Part shown: piece after piece, positions 37,131-48,800 of the stretch
Numbering within the stretch: the first letter of the stretch is position 1
How the letters are laid out: each line of letters begins with the position of its first letter
NCBI GenBank assembly: GCA_037577475.1
Contig: CM075206.1
Coordinates: 8,775,459 to 8,839,458 of the forward strand
Reading direction: 5' to 3'
DNA from: Chaunax sp. Z400
Taxonomy: Eukaryota > Chordata > Actinopteri > Lophiiformes > Chaunacidae
DNA: 64,000 nt
Notes under the pieces: model-generated
What the model saw: the letters and a program-made list of their open reading frames with translations, nothing else
The model's database searches: none
Told to the model about the DNA's origin: nothing
Program-made: the position numbers and the translations under genes

Positions 37131-39459
37131 TCTCAGTTAAATGGAGAATTAGTGCATTTTATTGCTCATGAATTGAACTCTTCATCTCAGACTAACCCCC
37201 CGGAAAGAACAGCAGCACTAGTAGTTTATGTCCTCCAAAATGACATATGCGCTTATTACATATGGAGCAAAAGAGGAAGTCAAGTGACATTATCACACAA
37301 CGATGAAGTCTAGAGAGGAGGTTGGGGTTGATGGGTTTGTCAGCGCATCAGACTTTATCACATCGCTGTCAGAGTCAGGTCTCGTACGTCAGATAAAAAG
37401 ACATGAGGTCTCAGGAAAACCTCTGTCAGGGGGGAATTAAATTGAAACGACCTGAGAGGGAAAAACATGCAATGTAATCACATGTAAAAGCTGCATAGTA
37501 TGACTTTGATGCATCAGTAATAATTATCCATTAATTAATAAAACTGATTAAGACCATTTTGTCTTAACAGTGGCCGTGAATAATTAGCTAATTTATACTT
37601 TAAGTAAATGTTGATGTAAATTTAAATGTCACACTTAGGATTTGAATGCAAAATATTTACTTTTACTTTTTTTTTTGACTCAAAGCCACATTGTGTTCAA
37701 GTGGTAAACAGTGAGTTTACTCATTCATTTCGTCTATAATGAAGACATGAAAGCAGGATGCCAGCCTGACTGAATCACGAGTCGGCCATGAGACTTAAAG
37801 CCTGGTGGCAGACAGAATTGCACAGTGAAAGCAATTTATATAAGGAACCAATCTAGACATATGGTGTCATTATTTTACAGACATTACATTGTGCAATCCT
37901 CATTTGCTTCATAATGATACTTTATAGCAAAAACTATCACCAGTTTAAGTAGAGGATATTTCACCACTGGACAAAACCCTTGCCTTTTTCAGCAGTGACT
38001 CATGTGGGAGACAAAGTGTCAAAACACAAACACAGACTGATCATCTCAGTCTGAATGGTGGGATGACTGCAGCATCTCTTCAAGGACAAACAGATCCTCT
38101 TTTCACCAATCAGCGTGAACAATTTTGTTCTCGGCAATCATGAAACCATTGTGATTACAGACTCCTGGTGCTGGTGGACGGAAAGTACATCTTCTTCTTT
38201 TATAACTGAGGCAGGTGACATCAATAATAAGTGACCCATCACAAAGACAAAGATTGATCTGCAATCATTACAAGATGTTTTTAGATGCCTAACCACTGTC
38301 CTGATACAATGGAGGTATTTGTCACTTGTTTGAAGGAATTGAAAATGATGCCTACATAGTGGGAGCGTAGTGACTGTACCAGTCAGTGTCAGTGTATCCT
38401 CCTCCACCAAGACTCATCAGCTCCTCCAGGCATTGATGAGTCCATCTTAGACACTCCCTCACTCACACCTCCCAGAGGGGGAATTAACTTGGCAGAATGC
38501 TATTTCACACTGAGACATTATCTTTTGCCCCAATGTAATCATTATGTTTCTGGGGTGTAAAATGGTTATGACCTGAAAATGTAATTGAAGGAGCAGAGGT
38601 TGCACAATGTCCAAAAAAACAACAACAAAAAAAAGGTGTTATGGCTGACATCTTGACCATAAATTATGTGATACCCATTTATTCACCTTTTTCTGGCATG
38701 AGCAACTTTTGACTCTCCCGCTCACCTGTCAAAGACTAACAGTAACAAAAATGACACATCCTCATTGTCATTCATTGCATTATAGATAAGTGTCAGGACA
38801 CTGACAGTATGGTGTGCGCTTCTGTGTCTGGAAGGTGCCCAGAGATCTATTAATGGACGAAGTAAATGTAAGTAAATGGTGCTGACAAGTACAATCCAAT
38901 ATTTGTTCAAATACTGATTAAAAATCTCACATGTGTTTGCTGTGGGTCAGCTCCCAGGGAGTGACATGTCATAAAGTAAATGGAGGCAACAGAATTGGCC
39001 AGCAGCAAACTGAGATAGGAGAAAAAAATGGCTCAGGAGATGCTTCATAAAATAGAAAGTTTAAAGGATTTTGAACTTGAATAATAAATCTGGATCTGCC
39101 GTCGGTCTAATCGCCCAGTCTGACATCTACAACACCTGAAGATGAACGTTCTGACTGAGGAGGAGCTGCTTTGAGACACTTTCATTGGCATTTTGAGACC
39201 ATCTCAGTCAGCGTTGGTCTATTTACTTCACCTAAAATAGGCCTTTTGTCTCTTACTTGCTCTTACTTTACAGTGAGACTGAAAACGAGATGGACAATGA
39301 GCAGATATCAATGCAGCAAAAATAAGATTAAAGCTAGAAGGTCATTGAGTAGAGTGCATGGCTCCACCAAGGCCCAACAGTCCCTTTTAATTAAATTAAA
39401 ATCTAATCAAAACTCCAAAAAGACATGGGCACCATCAAAATCAGAACATTAAAGACAGT

Positions 39460-39970
39460 GAAGAAAGGTTCCTTCTTTGGCTCTTGCCCCACTCATCCAC
39501 TAAGTTTCATGAAAATCTGTCAAGTAGTTAATATGTAATTGATAAAAGAAATGCTGAAAAACATTTTTTCTCACAATGTTGACCAACAAATCATGGATCC
39601 ACCCCTACGTATCCACTCCAAACTTTAATGGTTTCTTTCTGACACATGCCCCACCCATCCACCCAGTTTTATGGTGATATGACAAGTAGTTTTTGCAAAT
39701 TAAAAAAAAAATGGAGAAAAAAGAAAACTGATATTGCAAAGCTAAAAAAAAAAAAGTAGAAAAAAAATTCCTGAATCCACCCCTTTCTCTGGATCCACTC
39801 CAGAATGTAATGGGTTTTTTCCCGGCTACATGCCAAACCCTTCTACCAAACTCTACCAAGCAAAATCTGTAAAGTAGTTTATGCATAATAGATGGCATTT
39901 TTTTGTGTAATCCCACCAACAGACAGACAAAGAAACATGGTGGTGAAATCACCCCAATCATCAGTTACGC
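39460..39970. repeat. Three degenerate tandem units of a LINE-tail-like repeat
   Basis: Roughly 160-190 bp units each carry a version of 'gatccactcc ... ttaatggttt ... atgcc-caccca ... ccaa/ccagttt-atggtgatatg ... aagtagtttttgc' and then an A-rich stretch. Units begin near 39460, 39605 and 39780. The last ends in gtaatcccaccaacagacag, the usual 3' phrase of this teleost repeat. Successive A-rich joints suggest tandem growth or repeated insertion at the same site. Confidence 0.6.
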
Positions 39971-42900
39971 TCAGCCTCCAGGAGCAAATCATGGACATTT
40001 TGTTTTTCATGGATGGTTTCCAGTCTCTAACAGAAAGCATGATGGTTCAATCAGAATGTAGGTAGACTGTGCATGTAATCTTCAAATTGTAACACAGGAC
40101 TTTGCAGCCTCTTCACCGCTACCTCTATCTGCATCTAAGTGCATCCATACGTGCAGCATGAATAGCATGATATGTTCTGTCATACCAGATGAAAATGTTA
40201 ATGTCAAGTGTTATTCTGAACGGAGAGCGGAGATGATACAACATGCTCATGGGATTGTCTGGTATGATTACATCACTGTGGGTCACGGCAGGCTGCCCTG
40301 GGAAACAAAGAAAAAACAGATAAAAAAAAAACATTCACGGTTGTGACTACAGGCATGTTGAGCCCCAGCCACAGACAGCTGGGTGTGTGCTTAAGGCTGG
40401 GAGAACACAGAATACATTTATACCCTCTGAACTGAAAATGAACTTTGCCTGTGTTTGCCTATAGCTCCAGCGCTGCCAGTCAGTTTTGATACCCAGATTA
40501 TTTACATTCAAGTGGAGTAAAGTAGCCAGCTGTCTAGAAGTTTATGCCAGGCTTCATAGTGAAAAGGCAGAATGGAAAATCAATAGATGCATAAAAGATC
40601 TCTTGCTATCTTGCTAAATCTCTTCTTAAACTAAAAGCTTACAGTGAAAGATTTGAATGTTTTTAAGCGTTCAGTCACTATATTTACACTTCAAACTGAT
40701 CCTCAGCTTTCTATCATGTGATTATAATGCGGAGCCGAAGGTGTTGAATCTCACTGTTGAATTGATTAGAGATTATATACAAATAAAAGTAAGGACAGAG
40801 GACTTTCTTGCACCTATATTGACAAATGAAGATTTCATCAATGTGCAGATGAGAGTTAATAGTTTCGATGCCTTTTCTGCAAACACCAATTTTCATTTGT
40901 AGCATGAAATCATTTGCTTTTAAACTACATCAATGACCAAGTAAAACGGAACATTGATTCCCCATCTGCCAAAAAGTCAGCATTCACTTATGTCATTTCA
41001 TTTACTTATCATCCATGTGTTATTTATCATGTGTGATCCATGTGGGAAATTCACATATAAGCAATTGTTATTTTTGAAAATATTAAACATGTGATAACAG
41101 TAACGCGTTATGAATTCACACAGATAAATGTCATATTGAGACTGATGTTTTCATCGCTTGCTGAGTTTTTGACATTTATATGTTTGTATGAAAAGTTCAG
41201 AGCAGGTTAAGAAAATAAGAGGTAAGGTAAAAACATTCAAATCATAAAGTTAAAGAATATACCTTGGTTAATGGTAAATTTCATATATTTGGTAAAAGAC
41301 ACAGTGGCTTGCTGAAGTCACTATCCTCACGTATGCAAATACATTGTTTGGTATTGTGCAGCCCCAGATATTACACATACTGGTCTTGCATCTTCACACA
41401 AATTGAATTAGCCTGATTACATCATAGGTCAATATTGTTTTGATTTCAGAGAAGAGATTCTGAGCACAGCAGACTGCTTAAATATTTAAACATCCTTCTG
41501 GGCCTCACACAGACACATACTAGTTACACTGTAGTTTCTGGTGTTCCTGCATTGTTATTCATTATCTTGAACTGAACTTTGTGCAGTATCACGGGTTTAA
41601 GAGAAAAGAACATGCCACATGTCGAGAGTGCCACCCATGAAGAAGAAGGTTGGTAGCCAAGATCAAGAAAGTCAGCAGGATGCAAGGAGGTCAGTTAGTG
41701 AATGTCAGAGTCACGATACAGAATGAAACAAGGACTCTGTACATCAGGAAGATGGCCCCCCAGGGTGAACTGCCGAGACAGGGAGAAGAAAACAGAGGGT
41801 GATGAAGAAGAAGAGAAAGTATAATGGAATACCAAGCCTCCCATGGGATGCATCACTCCAGCTGGAGGAAGTGGTCCACAAATGCACAATGAGAAAAGTC
41901 CTTAATGCATTTTATTGGAGATATTTTAAATCATGTATCTCAACATTCTTTGGTAAACTGCATCCTTTTGAGCGCCCATGTTTGTGAAAAGAAGGTTGGA
42001 AATTTGATTTAAAGTTGATAACAGTTTTGTGGCACCAGCATCAAAGGCTGTGCCGTTCAATAGCCCGTCCCAGTCTGTAAGCTCTGCCATGAACTGTGAC
42101 CGTACACCTCATGAAGGATGGAGGGGAGATAACGTTGTAACAGAAAAAAAAAATTCATGCATACAATATTTATTACATGGTGAATTTATTTGCATAACAT
42201 CACATACATTTGCATTCTGAGTGCAGGTTTGGCTGTAGATCTCCCATAGGGGTTTTCATTTAGACGCTGCTCCTCCGGGGGCGATGGTGCCTTTTGCAGA
42301 GAAATGCAGAGCCTGATGGACAGATACCTCTGAATTTTAATGAAACTAATCTGGCGTGCAGAGGGTTTTGGAAAGTGAAAGGCCTGTTTAACTAAAGGAG
42401 AAAGAATTAAAGAAAAGGTATGCCTCAGACATAATTTAATAGTCATATATTTTGGTGCATTCATTAATTAGAACTGCAACTCTGAAACTCGCTCTGGCTC
42501 TTGCCTAAAACCTGTAAGACACAGCTGAAAGCAACAAGCTGACATCCTTCACTGATGGTTGTTAAAAGTCATTTTGGGAGCTAAAGGAAATCACTACTTG
42601 GAGAAAAATGGCCGAGAGGAAGTGGGGGAAAATTACAATGCTACTCGTACATCATAAAATAACTGAATGCACTGACATAGCCTGAAGATGGAGAACAGTG
42701 TGTCCAAATGCAAAGGTGTGTTTCTCTTTGTCATCTCTCTCAATCGTTGTGCTGCATAAACTACATAAGCTGTTCAAAGTAGTCTAGGGATCTCTCTTGG
42801 CCTAAAACAACACAAAGCTTTCTAATCGTTATTGTCTGTTATCTCAGGTTATTGAATCAGTATGCAGGAGGGCAGCTGTACCTGAGAGAGCTGAGTCAGT

Positions 42901-43587
42901 ATCTGCTTTAAATTAAGTTACTCTGTCAGAGATGGATGTGGCTACTGGCTGCTTTTCAACATTGTTATATGCAGCTCCAAATGTCACACTCACAAGGTGA
43001 AAGAAGGAAGATCCACAGAGCTTTTACACTAATTGGTAGTTTTATGAGTGCAATGGAAAGAGTGGGGCAGCCCTGCTTTATCAGCGTCTGATGAGGCTCC
43101 TGACACATCCCTTCACAGGGCTCCAGCTGTTCAACTTTGATTATTGACAGAAATAAATTTGACGGCGACGGTCCTGTCCTCAATTTCCTGCCGTGAATGT
43201 CCTGTCTTTTTCAACCATGGTTTATTACATGTTTGGTGCCCTAGTAACTATTTCCAACCTTAACCAGACGATTCTTACATTCGATCGCAACGGATTGTTG
43301 TTTTTTTGTCTGTGTTTCTTATTTATTTCCAATGCAAATTTGTTTTAAAATGATTGCTTTCCATATCAACGCATGTCAAATATGATAAGCATACATTTTA
43401 GGAAATTGTGGTTTGGGCAAATTAAGCTATTGTGAAGGTATGGTTATTGCAGCCTGTGATGTCACATGAGCCTCGCTACATTGCAAGACGCTGTAGGTGG
43501 AATTGACTCAGAATGAACTATGGTGTGTGAGTTAATTAGAGGAGTAATCTGTTCATCTGTTCATGTTTTCTGTTCCTTGTTTCTACT

Positions 43588-43636
43588 GTACCGAAAACGT
43601 ACCGAACCGTGATTTTTGTGTATGTTACACCCCTAG
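43588..43636. mobile_element. hAT-type terminal fragment
   Basis: The phrase cgtaccgaaccgtgattttt followed by gtgtatgttacacccctag is the reverse of a terminus common among fish hAT non-autonomous elements, which begins ctaggggtgtaac. Only one end is seen; the rest of the element is missing or too diverged. Confidence 0.5.
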
Positions 43637-46479
43637 TTCTATAGTAATCATTGAACCCCAACAGTTGGGATCTATATAAATTAGTCAAATAATTATTTGA
43701 ATAAATCTTAGTTTTATCTTCTAAATTAAAGATAGACAAACTGTGAGCTTCAGCTAGAGTGAACTTTTCTAAAAACTAAATAAAGCTGAATTGTGTTTAA
43801 CCTTGGATGTGGCTCATAAAAGAGGTTTGAAAGCACCTATAATTGTGAACAGTGTGTCCATGGAAAAAGATTTTTACAAAACAGGGACTGAAATACAAAG
43901 GCTTTTTATTCATCTATTTGTGGGAATGAATAAAGCTCTCCAACCACAGCTTATAACCTTCATACACCATAGTCAAAATTATCATTGCTACTACTTTTGG
44001 ATCGCACGGAGATAGTTCTCCCTGAAAATAGCTATTGGCAGCTTATAAATGACTTTGAAATGTCAAATGAAGATGTAGAGCTTTATTGCATCAAAGATTG
44101 TATTTCTGGATTTATAGCTGAATATGTCCGTGCCAGTGCCTCAACCTGCTCGGATACACTTTGTGTCATGATCCTTCATCTCTCCTGTCCTGTGAATTTA
44201 CTGATGTTATTTTTCTGACCCGTCTCAGGGAAAGATAGATGCTAAGATGCAGGAGGAGGGATCATGCACACTGCTAACGTGCTTATTCACTAAATCGCCA
44301 TGCAGTGACACTGTCAGTTTTCAAGTCACTATGTATGTTAAGAGGGAACTTCACAGAAATGTGGTTTCAACAGGGTGAAATCTCTGCCAGGGGAATAGAT
44401 CAGTAGAATTGGAAATAAAGTGAGGAATAACTGGGGGAATCAGTGATCTTGTTACATTCTTATGTCATTAATTTCACACATGCTTTACAGGCATCTAGAA
44501 AATTTGCATCTCAAAATTGGTGTCTTCATATTTTTGCGTATTTTTACAGTTTGAACTCAGTGCTATGATGGGGGTATGGTCTACACACATCTGCTCTCCC
44601 GAAAACAGTAGATTTCCGCCCCTTCCACAAATAGCAATAATACATCCCTTTTCTCCCTAACATAACTCCAGTGTGTAATCCAATATACCACAGCCTCGTA
44701 AATTACATGACTTGAATCAATACCCCTTTAATACCTAACAACAACTCAAACTTATGAGTTTTGCAACAAAAAAAACAAAAAAATCACATCATATTGCACT
44801 ATATTGTAAAGTCCCTGCCTTTATTACCGTTTTTAGATTACAGATGTAGATGTGATGTAAGCATACAGGTAGGTTTCCTCTCAAGTTGTCAAGACATCAA
44901 AACCTTTTTCACATTATCTTTAGTTATAAACGATGACAGCTTATTAATCTTCACTGCCTTTGTCATCAATATTTGCAGAATTACAAACCAATAAAACCTT
45001 TAACCTTTTAAAGGTGGCTTTGGTGTGCTTTAACTTCACTGGATCGTGACAACAAGGAGGAAAATGATACCATGCAGTAAATGCCCTTAAGCTAAATTGA
45101 ACCTGGGATGTCACGGCGACATGCCACCAGATTAGCCCACTTTAATTGGTTTAAATGTAAGAAAGAGACACTGCAGACTCAGACAGCACATCTTCTCAAC
45201 CATTAGTTTGTCTGTTGCAGGTCTGAAACCCCGTGGATCTCAGTAGCACCTGACTGAGAAAGGCTGAGGCAGGAAGACACCAATAAATCTGCCTCTTGCT
45301 TTTTTTCTTCCCTCTCTGTGATGCTCTAACTTTGACTCTCTCAAATAAAGCTTTAAAGGGGAGGGGTTTTTTTTGGGTTTTTTACACACCCCAAAAATAC
45401 AGATTGACAAGAAACATTTGCAGGGTTATAAGACCTGTGGGGAAAAAGACAGAGGAAATCACTGTCAGTGCAGTTGGAGACCTACTAGAATCAATAAACA
45501 ATTCCTGTGTCTGAGACAGCAGAGGAACATTTCAAGCCATATCTTCTGTTTACACGGTTCACAGACCAAGGGTGCTGATGCTCAAGTAAACTGGACTGCT
45601 GACCTGAACGGATTTAATATGGTGAAAATGATTTGCTGTGACATTTCTTTTAATGTGGATTGGATCAGATTATCAGCAGGAGAAACACTCTTGTGTATTG
45701 TTGTTTTCAAATAGTTGAGGATATGGTTATGTCCTATATTTCAGCCACCAATAATGTTCCCAATCATTCATTTGAGCTGATAAACTCCCAAAAAATGTAA
45801 TAATACAATAATATTTTCATGCACTTGAACAGTGAATGCTTATGTTTACATTTGTTGGAGAAGTTTCGGCCTTTTATTCATCACATTTAGCTGTTTCAGT
45901 CGTATATGCGGCACATTCAACTAACTGTTTCAGCAATTTATTCGTCAATTAGTTTGACTACTTTTAAAATAAAGGCGTTGCTATCAGAGTCAGTACAACA
46001 CAGGTCACAGGACTTAACACGGGAGATTGTGGGTGGTGATGAGTTGAACTTGGGCACTCAGGAGGAATGAGACAGACAGACATTATTATATGGAATGTTA
46101 ACATGGGTTGATATTTTTTAAAAAGGCCAGAGAGAGGTAACTTTATCAGAATCATCTTTTTATTTACAGACTAAGAGGTTCACGCTGAGAGAAGTGAAGT
46201 TTAATCTTAACAGTATAGTGTTCAGTTGAAACACCACAAACTATATCTCTCCATATCTTTCACTCCAGCTGACTTCCCTGACCCAAGGCAAAACAAACTC
46301 ATAGTTCAAGCCATAAAAAAAATATAAACAATAATAAAACAGCCTCGGGTATGCGGCTCTCATGCTGTTAATTATTTGGGTGTCAAAGTTGAATAAATGC
46401 CCCTTTCAAACATTAAACATTTAGCTTTCCTGTGATATCCATGGCACCCTTGTGTGAAAAATGTTTAAAAAAAATAATT

Positions 46480-46770
46480 TCCTGTTATTTACCTGCATCT
46501 GCATGGATCAATGGTGTTACTTGAAGAGATGTGAGGACATATCCTCCTTTACAAAGTACAAAATCTGTGGCGTTTAGTTGTGTGGTAACACAACATTTTA
46601 CAGTGGCATTGTTATTGTGACCATCCCCACGCACACTTGTGTAATAATCATGTTGTTCAATCAGCATCTTGATATGCTACACCTGTCAGCTGGATGGATT
46701 ATTTCAGTCATATGAATTAGCATCATCAGCACAGACTAAGATGAGCATTTGCTTAATGTTTTTACATGTG
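46480..46770 (-). mobile_element. Tc1/mariner-like end fragment
   Basis: The segment aatcagcatcttgatatgct followed by acacctgtcagctggatgga closely parallels 32858-32900 of the other minus-oriented remnant. It is therefore a second copy of the same family's terminal region. No transposase coding can be read. Confidence 0.6.
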
Positions 46771-47309
46771 AAAAAAAACTGCAAAGAGGACAGAGAAAAC
46801 TCCTCTTAAACACAAAATTCATCCAGTCAGTAAAAAGTGAGAAAAGTGTGTCCACACCCCCGCCTCCCTCTGGAACCAAAAAAACCCCCCACTTTATACA
46901 ACATATATTTCTCAGATCTATAAAAACCTCTAAACAGACTTTGACGTGTAAATCAGTCGAGTTTCACATCAACGGAAATGATAGATTACTTTCATATGCA
47001 ATTGAGAAAAATTGTGCATTTATGTGTGGTATTGATTTCAAAAGGAGAGAGCAGGATAGAAATAGACAGCGATGGCTCTGAGGATACATGTTTTAACAGC
47101 TCCATCATGACTCTGCAGCGTTGCTCTGTGAGATAATGATCATACTCTGTGGCCCAGCAACCGTCAGTGTACATGCAGCATCATCAGCGCTCTTCAAGCT
47201 CGACTTTTCAGGAAGAGGCCGAGTCTTTTACAGGCATTACGATGTGCCACGATAATAACACAAACAGTTTTGTGGTGCTTTCCTGCTACACCTCAACTCA
47301 AACACATTC

Positions 47310-47462
47310 CTGAGGGAAATATTGTACTTTTTATTCCACTGAATTTTTTTGACTGCTGCTGTTACTATAGTGATTTTACAGGTGATGTTTTCTGGGTACA
47401 ATTTTCATCTTGCAAAAGATGATACATTATGGGTTACACTGCACAATAGAATATGAAGTACT
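47310..47462. repeat. Dispersed fish repeat (tacttaagta-type), copy 3
   Basis: Contains aaatattgtactttttattc and other phrases of the same repeat as at 2340, 37060 and 60165. It directly abuts the non-autonomous DNA element that follows. Confidence 0.45.
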
Positions 47463-48168
47463 TTAAGGTCCAGTGTGTAGTGTTTAGAGGAAACTACAGG
47501 CAGAAATGTAACGTAATATTCATAATCTTTTTCTTTATTATCAGAAAATAAAAATGAAGTTTTTGTTAACATAGACAAAAGCAATTTATTTCAAAAGCAC
47601 TTGCCTTGCGTCCTCTGTCAGTGTTTCATGCTTGATGCACATTCTCAGCAGCTTGCAATAGGTTGTCTCCTCACTTTTGGATAAACTAGTAAAACCTCAA
47701 CCCCAACATACAAGCTACAGGAGACGTCTCATCTGATTTTAACTTCAGAGATGTTTTGTTTTGTTTTTTTGAGATTGTTGCCATTTGTCTCGTATGAAAA
47801 CAAGTCAATGATTTTTTTTATTTGACAACAAATTGCCATTTCAGTGCCTAAACATAATCACACTGCAACTGAAAACTCAGATATTAAAAACAAAACAGTT
47901 GAAAATGACAAAGTAAAAAAGTCTACAATTGAAAGGTCAACAAAGCGCCACAAAGGACACAAACCCCACTGTCCCACATTAAAGTCCTGCATTTAATCCA
48001 TGTGCCTCATTGTTTCTACAGTAGACAAGAAAGGACAAAACAAAACACTAGCTTTAGAGTGGATCTTTTGCTTTTTTAGCAGCCATTGTAAGGTAGGGGA
48101 AACGGAAGAGTATTCAATTGGTTGCATTCTGTAACTACACCGCCAAACCTACAAACTGGTCATTAGAA
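47463..48168. mobile_element. Non-autonomous DNA transposon (MITE-like), about 0.7 kb
   Basis: The left end reads ttaaggtccagtgtgtag (from about 47463) and the right end is the imperfect inverse, ctacaaactggtcattagaa (48149-48168). The core CCAGTGTGTAG / CCAGTTTGTAG differs at one position. Internal phrases (tgtttctacagtagacaaga; gagtattcaattggttgcat) match a family I recognise from other fish. There is no coding capacity. I could not identify a clear target-site duplication. Confidence 0.6.
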
Positions 48169-48612
48169 AATGACCTTATACTCTATCATCTACACCATTT
48201 AAATGCAGTGTATACATTGATGCCACTGTAACACTACTAAAGACCATCCAGTACTGACAATAGTTTTATGTTTGCATGAAATGTGGGACTTTTATTCCTT
48301 CCAAATTCATACACAGTATTCTGAAATATACAGCTATGGTTCTTGGTGTGGTATTTTGTGGGGCCCTTAAAGAATCATATTTTAGAAATAATGCAAATCA
48401 TGTTTGCATTGTACAGATAAAGTATTTACAGGAGCCTTTTTTTCTCATTAGCCAACAATCAACAAATTTGTTTGCAATTTTTAAAATATAAACAAAATTA
48501 TCTGCAGGTAAAGAAGACCATGTTTACATGCTGACTAAAACTGGCAGGAAACAGCAGACACACAATCACAGGAAACGGCCAATTACAATTTAAGTAACAA
48601 AAAGCTCAAAAC

Positions 48613-48618
48613 TTTATT
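48613..48618 (-). terminator. Probable polyadenylation signal of cenpc
   Basis: AATAAA on the minus strand, about 185 bp after the cenpc stop codon. It is the first good signal downstream, so the 3' UTR is probably about 0.2 kb. Confidence 0.6.
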
Positions 48619-48800
48619 CACAAGCTGTTTTTCCCCGCCACAATTTTAGCATTACTAGCAAGGCTAAGAGACAAATACACATTTAAAAACTGGCTCAACA
48701 TTTTCTATTTACACCTCATATTTCAAAGACAGTAAATCAATTTAAATACCCAAAATAATGTCACACATTGTTTGGTCTTTTTTTTTTTTTTAAAGGAACT

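Larger units (their letters stand above)
30401..48590. other. Gene-poor, repeat-rich intergenic region
   Basis: About 18 kb between the receptor's 5' end and the 3' end of cenpc. I read both strands and found no ORF with a recognisable domain, no run of phase-compatible exons and no RNA gene. It holds three Tc1/mariner remnants, a SINE fragment, a hAT end, a tandem LINE-tail-like repeat, a non-autonomous DNA element and several microsatellites, each listed separately. The remainder is AT-rich sequence in which I see nothing. Confidence 0.7.

Noticed and set aside
39605..39961. Minus ORF of 118 residues rich in Phe
   Set aside because: It is a translation of the A-rich tandem repeat on the opposite strand, not a membrane protein.
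45296..45714. Overlapping plus ORFs of 72 and 113 residues in the intergenic region
   Set aside because: No recognisable domain, no splice partners and low-complexity surroundings; ORFs of this length are expected by chance.
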